35,500 nucleotides of DNA from an uncultured Eubacteriales bacterium (GTDB lineage Bacteria; Bacillota; Clostridia; Peptostreptococcales; Anaerovoracaceae): contig URGK01000015.1 in the NCBI GenBank assembly GCA_900547295.1, positions 1-35,500 on the forward strand, read 5' to 3'. Below, one piece after another: positions 25,004 through 32,154 of this stretch. The notes beneath the pieces are model-generated. The model had not been told where the DNA came from, did no database searches, and saw nothing but the letters and a program-made list of their open reading frames with translations. Made by a program: the position numbers and the translations under genes. Each line of letters opens with the position of its first letter. Positions within the stretch are counted from its first letter, which is position 1.

Positions 25004-25966
25004 ATGAAAAAAATAGGAGTGCTGACAAGCGGCGGCGACTCTCCGGGAATGAACGCTGCAATAAGAGCTGTGGTAAGATGCGGTATTGACAGGGGAATGA
25101 CAGTCTACGGCATCAGCAGAGGATATGAGGGCCTGATTGACGGTGATATCCGGGAAATGGACAGAGCTTCCGTAGGCGGCATCATACACAGAGGCGGTAC
25201 GGTGCTTGGCACTGCAAGAAGCGAAAGATTTATGACCGCAAAGGGACAGGACAAGGCTGTATCTGTTCTTGAGGCTTTCGGTATCGAGGGACTTGCTGTT
25301 ATAGGCGGCAACGGTTCGCTTACAGGCGCCCTTGAGCTTGACAAAAGAGGCATTAAAATTATGGGCATACCCGGAACCATAGATAATGATTTAGGATATA
25401 CAGACTATTCCATAGGCTTTGATACGGCTGTAAACACAGTGCTTGATGATATATCCAAGCTGAGAGATACATCATCTTCTCACGGCAGGACAACACTTGT
25501 TGAGGTTATGGGCAGAAACTGCGGAGATATTGCGCTTCGCGCAGGCCTTGCAGGCGGAGCCGAATTTGTTATGATACCCGAAAGAGATTACGATATAGGT
25601 GATGTATGCAGGAAGATACTTGAGGGAGCGGCAAGAGGCAAGAAGCACAGCATAATCATCAAGGCAGAGGGTTCTAAGCTTTCCTCACAGGAGGTCGTTG
25701 ATAAAATATCCGAAATCACAGGCAAGGATACCAGAATGGTAGTGCTGTCATATCTTCAAAGAGGCGGCAGTCCGACCTCAGATGATCGCATACTTGCAAC
25801 AATGGCGGGAGCTAAAGCGGCGGAGCTTCTGTATGATGATGCAGACAGTAAAGCGATAGGCATTGTGGGAAACAAGATAACAGTGCTTCCGCTTTATGAT
25901 GCGCTTCAGATTACAAGGGATATAGATCCGTATATGCTGGAACTTATAGACGTTTTGTCTAAATAA
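25004..25966 (+). CDS. pfkA: 6-phosphofructokinase (ATP-type)
   Basis: Phosphorylates fructose 6-phosphate to fructose 1,6-bisphosphate in glycolysis. The 320-residue length matches PfkA, and numbering falls in line with E. coli PfkA: GGDSPGMNA (10-18), GGTVLGTARSERF (64-76), PGTIDND (123-129) with catalytic Asp127. Gly at 104 and Gly before TIDND indicate ATP, not pyrophosphate, as donor. The metal-binding GGDGS is GGNGS here (Asn103 instead of Asp103), which may lower activity or reflect a variant. The ribosome binding site AAGGAGGTATAG is in the end of dnaE, so the pair is tightly coupled; dnaE-pfkA is a common Firmicutes order. Confidence 0.95.
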   Translation: MKKIGVLTSGGDSPGMNAAIRAVVRCGIDRGMTVYGISRGYEGLIDGDIREMDRASVGGIIHRGGTVLGTARSERFMTAKGQDKAVSVLEAFGIEGLAVIGGNGSLTGALELDKRGIKIMGIPGTIDNDLGYTDYSIGFDTAVNTVLDDISKLRDTSSSHGRTTLVEVMGRNCGDIALRAGLAGGAEFVMIPERDYDIGDVCRKILEGAARGKKHSIIIKAEGSKLSSQEVVDKISEITGKDTRMVVLSYLQRGGSPTSDDRILATMAGAKAAELLYDDADSKAIGIVGNKITVLPLYDALQITRDIDPYMLELIDVLSK

Positions 25967-25980
25967 CCGGGGTGTTTGAA

Positions 25981-26289
25981 ATGAGCAGAGTTCTTGACGA
26001 AGATCTGGTATATGAAATACTTTCTGTGGTTGAGGAAATCCCCGAAGGAAGCGTTGCCACCTACGGACAGATTGCAAGGCTTATAGGCAGGCCTAAAAAT
26101 TCAAGGCTTGTAGGCAAGGTACTGTCTATGTCGCAGTTTTACGGCGATTATCCCTGTCACAGAGTGGTAAACCACGCAGGAAGACTCGCCCCGGGCTGGG
26201 ATATGCAAAGGGAGCTGCTTGCAGACGAGGGCGTTGAGTTCAAAGACGAAAACCATGCTGATATCAAAAAATATCAGTGGAGGATATAG
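25981..26289 (+). CDS. Small MGMT-family protein
   Basis: A 102-residue protein made only of the DNA-binding and active-site part of O6-alkylguanine transferases. YEILSVVEEIPEGSVATYGQIARLIGRPKNSRLVGKVLS is the helix-turn-helix region, and YPCHRVVNHAGRLAPGW (57-73) keeps the acceptor Cys59. Alkyltransferase-like (ATL) proteins normally have Trp at this place, so this is not a classic ATL, yet it lacks the N-terminal domain of true Ogt. It may still bind damaged DNA or act as a minimal transferase. A full-length Ogt is encoded at 1957. I chose the ATG at 25981 behind GGGGTG; it follows pfkA by 14 bases. Confidence 0.88.
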   Translation: MSRVLDEDLVYEILSVVEEIPEGSVATYGQIARLIGRPKNSRLVGKVLSMSQFYGDYPCHRVVNHAGRLAPGWDMQRELLADEGVEFKDENHADIKKYQWRI

Positions 26290-26328
26290 GCCTTAACTGA
26301 TTAAAACAAAACATTGGGAGAAATTTTT

Positions 26329-27921
26329 ATGAGTATTACGGTTTCTGATTTACTGAAGCTGCCTTCTCTCCGGCAGGCAGAGGTTGTAGGCGGACACAGA
26401 GGGCTTAACAAAATAGTTTCTTCAATTTCGGTTCTTGAGGGTACCGATACTAATCAGCTTGTTGACGGGATTTTCGGTCAGGGAGAGTTTTTTGGAAGCG
26501 AGATTGTAATAACAGGGTTTCTCAACTGTCTTGATGATATCGAATGTCAGTGCGCCAATATACGCAGGCTCGCAGAGGGCGGTGAGGTAGGACTTATCAT
26601 ATTCTATGCGGGAGTATATCTTAAGGAAATAGACCGGAAACTGATTGACACCGCCAATGAGCTGGACTTCGTGCTTATTAAAATGCCCCCGCTCAAAACC
26701 CTGAGATACGGCGAGGTTATAAGTGATGTCAACGAATTTATCTTTAACGACAGAGCAGAGGAGGAGTCCATAGTATCGGATATTCTTGCAAGAGTTTCAA
26801 GACTCCCGGAGCATCAGAGAAGCGTAGATACAGTGCTGAGAATGCTGAGTGACAGAGTTATGTCATCTGTAGTGCTGACCGATTCGGCTATGCACGTGCT
26901 GAACCTTGCGCCGTGGCCGCAGAGTATGAGAGATACGCTTAACAGCAATATTGCTCATCTCAAAGAATATGCAGAAGTCGAGGGCGAGAGCATATGCAGC
27001 TTTATACCCGACGGTCATATATATCATTTTGAGATATACCCTGACGGCAGTGATAAAATGCACATTTTCGTTATTAAAGAGGGGATGCAGCTTCATCGGA
27101 GAATAAAAGAGCAGATTGCAGATGTTGTCCGGATATGTATTAATATATGGGGCAGAGAGCACGGCACAATAGTACTGAGAGAGCTGATCAGAGCCATAAT
27201 TCAGGATGACCCGATAAAAATGCGCAGACTTTCTGATATTTTTAAGATAGATATTGCCAGCATACATGAGCTGTGGATTCTGAGAGGAAAAAGCGATGAA
27301 AGCACAGCTCTCCTCAGAAACCGTGCAGACAGCATATGCGAATGTCTGAAGGAGTGCACCGATGTTGTTTTTGCAGATATGTATGAAGATGAGCTGCTGC
27401 TGTTTTCGAGCACGCCGTATTCAGAGCTGCAGGCAGAAAAAGCAGCAAAGGAAATAATCAGAGAAACAGAAGCCATAGGAGAGGATATGACGGTATCACG
27501 CTGCGGAAGTCTTGAAAACACCACTGATGTGAGAAATGCCTATATGAAGCACAGGCAGTATATATCAGATGCGGCCAAAATCTATCCGGCAAGAAAATGG
27601 TTCAGCATAGGCGATATTGAATTTGCAGCCTCCTGCCATCAGCTTGCAGACAGAGGCGAGGAGTCGCTTGACGCGGCATTTAACTGTCTGAGGAAGCTTC
27701 AGTCGGGCAATTACGAATGGGATGTGCCGGAAACCCTTGCGATATATCTTCTTGATACCGATTCGAGTGTGACAAGAACCGCGGAGATTATGTTTCTTCA
27801 CAAGAATACAATTAAATACCGGCTAAGAGTGATTTCAGACGAATTGGGCTTCAGGCCAAACAAGATGCCCGACAGTATTCCGCTGTATCAGGCTCTTGCA
27901 GTCAGCAGACTGCTCAAATAA
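26329..27921 (+). CDS. PucR family transcriptional regulator
   Basis: A 530-residue regulator of the PucR/CdaR type, which controls purine, allantoin and related catabolic genes. The N-terminal PucR ligand domain is at about 1-125 (MSITVSDLLKLPSLRQAEVVGGHRGLNKIVSSISVLEGTD, and later IGLIIFYAGVY). A GGDEF-like linker region follows, and the helix-turn-helix tail is at about 470-530 (LAIYLLDTDSSVTRTAEIMFLHKNTIKYRLRVISDELGF). GGGAG precedes the ATG. It is followed by a terminator and, on the same strand, by the permease/DUF917/hydantoinase operon, which it most likely controls; an inverted repeat sits between them. Confidence 0.93.
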   Translation: MSITVSDLLKLPSLRQAEVVGGHRGLNKIVSSISVLEGTDTNQLVDGIFGQGEFFGSEIVITGFLNCLDDIECQCANIRRLAEGGEVGLIIFYAGVYLKEIDRKLIDTANELDFVLIKMPPLKTLRYGEVISDVNEFIFNDRAEEESIVSDILARVSRLPEHQRSVDTVLRMLSDRVMSSVVLTDSAMHVLNLAPWPQSMRDTLNSNIAHLKEYAEVEGESICSFIPDGHIYHFEIYPDGSDKMHIFVIKEGMQLHRRIKEQIADVVRICINIWGREHGTIVLRELIRAIIQDDPIKMRRLSDIFKIDIASIHELWILRGKSDESTALLRNRADSICECLKECTDVVFADMYEDELLLFSSTPYSELQAEKAAKEIIRETEAIGEDMTVSRCGSLENTTDVRNAYMKHRQYISDAAKIYPARKWFSIGDIEFAASCHQLADRGEESLDAAFNCLRKLQSGNYEWDVPETLAIYLLDTDSSVTRTAEIMFLHKNTIKYRLRVISDELGFRPNKMPDSIPLYQALAVSRLLK

Positions 27922-27930
27922 AGCAAGACA

Positions 27931-27977
27931 GTACCTGCCTCTTTGTCCTTTGGGACAAGCGGGCAGGTATGTTTTTT
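27931..27977 (+). terminator. Intrinsic terminator of the PucR gene
   Basis: TACCTGCC pairs with GGCAGGTA, and inside them TTGTCC pairs with GGACAA, forming a stacked hairpin followed by GTTTTTT. It starts ten bases after the PucR stop and separates the regulator from its likely target operon. Confidence 0.9.
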
Positions 27978-27991
27978 ATGCCTTAATGACA

Positions 27992-28014
27992 ATTCCAATA
28001 AACAGCTTTGGAAT
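27992..28014. promoter_or_regulatory. Perfect inverted repeat, possible PucR operator
   Basis: ATTCCAA (27992-27998) and TTGGAAT (28008-28014) are perfect seven-base arms separated by nine bases, between the PucR terminator and the permease gene. The right arm could overlap a -35 (TTGGAA), with a weak TATCAA-type -10 at 28031-28036 (17-base spacing). That would fit binding by the regulator at the promoter. It is a proposal from symmetry and position only. Confidence 0.5.
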
Positions 28015-28060
28015 ATAGAATTTATTATGTTATCAAAAAGCAATATTGGAGGTATTTATT

Positions 28061-29392
28061 ATGGCAGAGAATAAAGTCAAAACAAATAAAAATGACAAGG
28101 GTCTGTCACAGATAGGACGTGACGAGAAAAGATCATGGGGAAGTGTCGCCTTTATATGGATCGGCACTATGATATGTATACCTATGCTGATGGTCGGAGG
28201 CATCTTTGCCGAAAACCTGACCATAGGCTCTATATTCGGAGTAACAGTAGCGGGGTTTGCGGTATGCTGTCTGCTGATGGTGCTCGGCGGTATGATAGGA
28301 AGCGATCTGGGACTTAATGCAACAATGACATCAACCCATGCCTTCGGTATGACAGGAGCAAATTTTTCTATGGCGCTTGTCATATTTATAGCCGAAACGG
28401 GCTGGTTTGCCGTTCAGACAGCAACCTGCGCGCTGGCGTTTAATACGCTGATGGAAACAATAGGCATTGCTTTTCCTTTCTGGCTTTCGTGCACAATATG
28501 GGGAATTGTTATGTTTATAACGGCTGTATACGGTGTTAAATGGATGGCTGTATTAAACTATATTGCTGTTCCGCTGCTTGTAATACTGTGCGGATACGGC
28601 TGCATACATTCGATAAACACTGCCGGATGGAGCGCAATATCGGGCGCAGTGGAAACCAATGCAATGAGTATTCCCGTTGCGGTATCAACAGTTATCGGTC
28701 TGTTTGCGCTTGGCGCAACCTGCAATTCGGACTATACAAGATACTGCAGATCAAGAGGCGACGTTATCAGGGCTACTGTTTTAGGTGTTCTGCCGGCTGC
28801 GGTATTTATGATTATGATAGGGGCGATAATGGCACTCGGAAGCGGCAGTTATGATGTTACAAGTATGTTTGCGGGACTTGGACTTCCTGTTCTTGCAATG
28901 CTTGTGCTTATACTTGCAACCTGGACAACAAACACAGGCAATGCATATATGTCGGGGCTTGCCGTATGCAAAATGTTTTCTATTAAAGACAAAGACCGCC
29001 CTAAGGTTACCATGGGCGTAGGAATTATAGGAATTATACTGGCGATAATGGGACTTGCCGATGTGCTCAATACATATATAAGCATAATAGGCGCTGTTGT
29101 ACCTCCTATTATGGGAATAGTTATAAGCGACTACTGGGTAATCTGCAGGGGCAATAAGAATATATGGAAGCCTGTCAGAGGTATCAACTGGATAGGAATT
29201 ATAGCGTGGATATGCGGCGGCGGCTTTGCACTTCTTGAAACCCTCGGCATTATTACAGTGTTCAGTCCGGCGCTGGACGGCGTAATAATTGCATTTGTAA
29301 TATATATTGTTCTGTATAAGCTGCTTGGAAAAACAGCAATGGCAGGCAAGGGTGAGATGACAGTTGAAGAGGCTACTTCTGCAGCCAGATAA
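28061..29392 (+). CDS. NCS1 family permease (cytosine permease-like)
   Basis: A transporter of the nucleobase:cation symporter-1 family, whose members import cytosine, uracil, allantoin, hydantoin or thiamine. The 443 residues carry about 12 membrane helices. After a charged N-terminus (to about residue 30), the blocks WGSVAFIWIGTMICIPMLMVGG, GSDLGLNATMTSTHAFGMTGANF and NFSMALVIFIAETGWFAVQT are typical of the CodB-like branch, as are ATCNSDYTRYCRS and the later VISDYWVICRG. GGAGG before the ATG at 28061 sets the start; an earlier in-frame ATG lacks such a site. It is the first gene of the operon with DUF917 and the hydantoinase-like gene, so its cargo is probably their substrate. Confidence 0.9.
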   Translation: MAENKVKTNKNDKGLSQIGRDEKRSWGSVAFIWIGTMICIPMLMVGGIFAENLTIGSIFGVTVAGFAVCCLLMVLGGMIGSDLGLNATMTSTHAFGMTGANFSMALVIFIAETGWFAVQTATCALAFNTLMETIGIAFPFWLSCTIWGIVMFITAVYGVKWMAVLNYIAVPLLVILCGYGCIHSINTAGWSAISGAVETNAMSIPVAVSTVIGLFALGATCNSDYTRYCRSRGDVIRATVLGVLPAAVFMIMIGAIMALGSGSYDVTSMFAGLGLPVLAMLVLILATWTTNTGNAYMSGLAVCKMFSIKDKDRPKVTMGVGIIGIILAIMGLADVLNTYISIIGAVVPPIMGIVISDYWVICRGNKNIWKPVRGINWIGIIAWICGGGFALLETLGIITVFSPALDGVIIAFVIYIVLYKLLGKTAMAGKGEMTVEEATSAAR

Positions 29393-29407
29393 AAGGAGGA
29401 AACAAAG

Positions 29408-30502
29408 GTGCGTAAAATAGGTATTAAAGAAATTGAAGATATAGCATTGGGCGCTGCGCTGCTTGGCGCAGGCGGCGGCGGAGATCCGTATGTGGGAAAG
29501 CTGGTTGCCATGGGAGCCGTTAAGGAGTGCGGAGAGGTAACGCTTCTTGACCCGGATGAAATTCCAGATGATGCGCTGGTTGTTCCCATTGCAATGATGG
29601 GAGCGCCTACGGTGCTTGCCGAAAAGGGAATAGGGGGAAGTGAGTATAAAACTCTTTACGATATGGTTTCACAGTTCTTCGGTAAAAAGATATACGCATT
29701 TCTGCCAATTGAAGCAGGCGGGGTTAATTCAATGCTCCCAATTGCTGCCTGCGCAAGGCTGGGTCTGCCGCTGGTCGATGCCGACGGAATGGGCAGAGCA
29801 TTTCCGGAGCTTCAGATGGTTACGTTTACAATCGGAGGAATGAGCGCAACTCCGATGGCCCTTACAGATGAAAAAGGCAACAGCGTTATATTTGAAACAA
29901 TTACAAACAAATGGACAGAGGAACTGGCAAGAGCTGTTACCATGAGCTGCGGAGGCTCGGTATCGGTGTCACTTTATCCTATGAGCGGAGAGCAGCTCAA
30001 GAAATATGCCGTTAAAAATATTGTCACAAGAAGTCAGAAACTGGGTGAGGCAATCCGCAATGTCAAAAACAGCAGTGACAAAACTCCGGAAGAGTATTTT
30101 CTTGATTTTTCGGGCGCATACAAGCTGTTTAAGGGTAAAATCACAGATGTGCTTCGTGAAACAAGAGGAGCGTTCAACTTCGGTAAGGTTATGCTGGAGG
30201 GTATAGGAGAATGCAAAGGGCATCAGGCGTTTGTGGAATTTCAGAACGAAAATCTTACAGCTACGGTAGACGGACAGATAGTTGCAACTACACCTGATCT
30301 GATATGCCTTGTGGATACGGATACGTTTATTCCGATTACAACAGATGCTTTAAAATACGGAAAACGTGTTCTGGCAGTCGGTCTTAAATGCTTTGAAATG
30401 TGGCGCACCAAAGAGGGCCTTGACCTTGTGGGACCGAGATATTTCGGCTGTGATACCGACTATATTCCACTGGAAGAGAGATGCAAAGGAGGCTGGAAAT
30501 AA
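29408..30502 (+). CDS. DUF917 domain protein
   Basis: The 364 residues belong to the DUF917 family (PF06032), now named after an S-methyl-thiohydantoin desulfurase, and often found near hydantoinase genes. The start RKIGIKEIEDIALGAALLGAGGGGDPYVGKL (2-32), ALVVPIAMMGAPTVLAEKG, IEAGGVNSMLPIAACARLGLPLVDADGMGRAFPELQM (about 98-134) and the late FGKVMLEG and LICLVDTDTFIPITTDALKYGKRV are characteristic. The start is GTG, behind AAAGGAGGAAAC. Its stop overlaps the next start by one base (TAATG). Members act on a ring or on sulfur near it; the real substrate here is unknown. Confidence 0.9.
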   Translation: MRKIGIKEIEDIALGAALLGAGGGGDPYVGKLVAMGAVKECGEVTLLDPDEIPDDALVVPIAMMGAPTVLAEKGIGGSEYKTLYDMVSQFFGKKIYAFLPIEAGGVNSMLPIAACARLGLPLVDADGMGRAFPELQMVTFTIGGMSATPMALTDEKGNSVIFETITNKWTEELARAVTMSCGGSVSVSLYPMSGEQLKKYAVKNIVTRSQKLGEAIRNVKNSSDKTPEEYFLDFSGAYKLFKGKITDVLRETRGAFNFGKVMLEGIGECKGHQAFVEFQNENLTATVDGQIVATTPDLICLVDTDTFIPITTDALKYGKRVLAVGLKCFEMWRTKEGLDLVGPRYFGCDTDYIPLEERCKGGWK

Positions 30503-32058
30503 TGTATAAACTGGGTATAGACGTAGGCGGAACAAATACAGACGCCGTACTTATAGATGAGAATTTAAACATAATTGCGGATATAAAGCACCCTACATCA
30601 GAGGATATCTATGACGGAATAATAGGCGCGCTTCGTGATATTCTTGAGGTGACCGGTGTTGACAGAAGCCTGATTAAGCAGGCGATGCTGGGAACGACGC
30701 AGTGCACCAATGCCATTGTGGAGCGCAGGAACCTTGCAAAGATAGGAATTATGAGGATAGGCGCGCCTGCAACCACGGGAATACTGCCTATGGTTGACTG
30801 GGCGGAGGACATAAAGCAGATTGCTGCAGGCAATACTATAATTGGCGGGGGCAGCGAATATGACGGCAAAGAGCTGGCGCCACTTGATGAAGATGCGGCA
30901 AGAGAGTTTTTTGCAGAGATGAAAGAAAAAGGCGTAAAATCCGTTGCAATATCTTCTGTTTTTTCAACTGTGCGTGATGAACACGAAAAACGCGCGGCAG
31001 AGATTTGCAGAGAAGTTATGGGGGAAGATGTACATATATCAGTATCGGGTGAAATAGGCTCCATGGGTCTTATAGAGCGCGAAAATGCCACTATATTAAA
31101 TGCGGCTCTGTGGCAGGTGGCCGAAAGGTTTACGGACGGATTTGCAAAGAGCCTTGCCGATGAGGGAATTATAAATGCGGATATTTATCTTTCACAGAAT
31201 GACGGAACCCTTATGACTATGGAGCACGCAAGAAAATATCCTATTCTTACGGTAGCCTGCGGACCGACCAACTCAATCAGAGGAGCAAGCTATCTCAGCA
31301 GCCTCAGAAATGCCGTCGTTATAGACGTGGGAGGAACAACCACGGACCTCGGCGTGATACAGAACGGATTTCCGCGAGAGTCAAGTGTTGCTGTTACAAT
31401 AGGCGGTGTAAGAACAAATTTCAGAATGCCCGATGTGATATCCATAGGACTCGGAGGCGGTTCGATAGTCCGAAACCGGGAGGACGGTACTGTAACAGTG
31501 GGTCCCGACAGCGTGGGATACCAGATTACGGACAAAGCCCTTGTGTTCGGCGGTGACACACTTACTGCTACGGATATCGCCGTAAGACTTGGTATGGCAG
31601 AGGTGGGAGACACATCCCTTGTAGCCGATATACCTTTGAATCTTGCTCAGAAAGCGCAGGAAGTGATACGTGAAATGGTTGAGGACTCCATTGATGCAAT
31701 GAAAATATCAAACAGCGATATAGATGTTATCCTTGTGGGTGGCGGTTCGATAGTTTTGCCTGACAGCCTGCAGGGTGCAGCTTCTGTTGTCAAGCCTGAG
31801 CATTTCGGCTGCGCCAATGCCATAGGCTCCGCCATATCAAAAGTAAGCGGCACTTATGAGAAGCTTGTGAATTACGATGAAATCCCTCGTGAGGAAGCGC
31901 TTGAACAGGCAAAAAAAGAAGCGACAGAAATGGCGGTTTCGGCAGGCGCGATAAGAGACACCGTTGAAATCATTGAAGTTGAGGACGTGCCTCTTGCCTA
32001 TTACGCGGGAAATACCAACAGAGTAAAAATAAAGGCCGCAGGAGATTTAAAAGCATAG
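30502..32058 (+). CDS. Hydantoinase A/oxoprolinase family protein (ASKHA fold)
   Basis: A 518-residue relative of HyuA and 5-oxoprolinase, which open cyclic amides with ATP. The phosphate loops of the actin-like fold are visible: LGIDVGGTNTDAVLIDE (3-20), LGTTQCTNAIVERRNLAKIG (about 69-88), VIDVGGTTTDLGVI (about 279-292) and DVILVGGGSIVLPD (about 410-423). It is shorter than full HyuA (about 680 residues) and no HyuB gene follows, so it resembles the single-gene group found with DUF917. AAAGGAGG at 30485 sets the ATG at 30502. Its stop is followed by a hairpin, then a gene of a different kind. Confidence 0.9.
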   Translation: MYKLGIDVGGTNTDAVLIDENLNIIADIKHPTSEDIYDGIIGALRDILEVTGVDRSLIKQAMLGTTQCTNAIVERRNLAKIGIMRIGAPATTGILPMVDWAEDIKQIAAGNTIIGGGSEYDGKELAPLDEDAAREFFAEMKEKGVKSVAISSVFSTVRDEHEKRAAEICREVMGEDVHISVSGEIGSMGLIERENATILNAALWQVAERFTDGFAKSLADEGIINADIYLSQNDGTLMTMEHARKYPILTVACGPTNSIRGASYLSSLRNAVVIDVGGTTTDLGVIQNGFPRESSVAVTIGGVRTNFRMPDVISIGLGGGSIVRNREDGTVTVGPDSVGYQITDKALVFGGDTLTATDIAVRLGMAEVGDTSLVADIPLNLAQKAQEVIREMVEDSIDAMKISNSDIDVILVGGGSIVLPDSLQGAASVVKPEHFGCANAIGSAISKVSGTYEKLVNYDEIPREEALEQAKKEATEMAVSAGAIRDTVEIIEVEDVPLAYYAGNTNRVKIKAAGDLKA

Positions 32059-32069
32059 ATTTATACCGG

Positions 32070-32092
32070 TGCCCTTGCATTATGCAGGGGCA
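32070..32092 (+). terminator. Hairpin after the hydantoinase-like gene
   Basis: TGCCCTTGCA and TGCAGGGGCA form a ten-base-pair stem (two G-T pairs) around TTA. No T-run follows, so as a Rho-independent terminator it is weak; it may act with Rho or as a transcript-end stabiliser. It is the only structured element between the operon and the secreted protein gene. Confidence 0.5.
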
Positions 32093-32154
32093 TCTGCTAT
32101 TATAATCGCAACAGGACAATAAATATTTTTATTCGTGGAAAGGCGGTAAAGCTT

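Noticed and set aside
25981..26289. Calling the small MGMT protein an ATL (alkyltransferase-like) protein
   Set aside because: The active-site Cys is kept; ATL proteins normally have Trp there.
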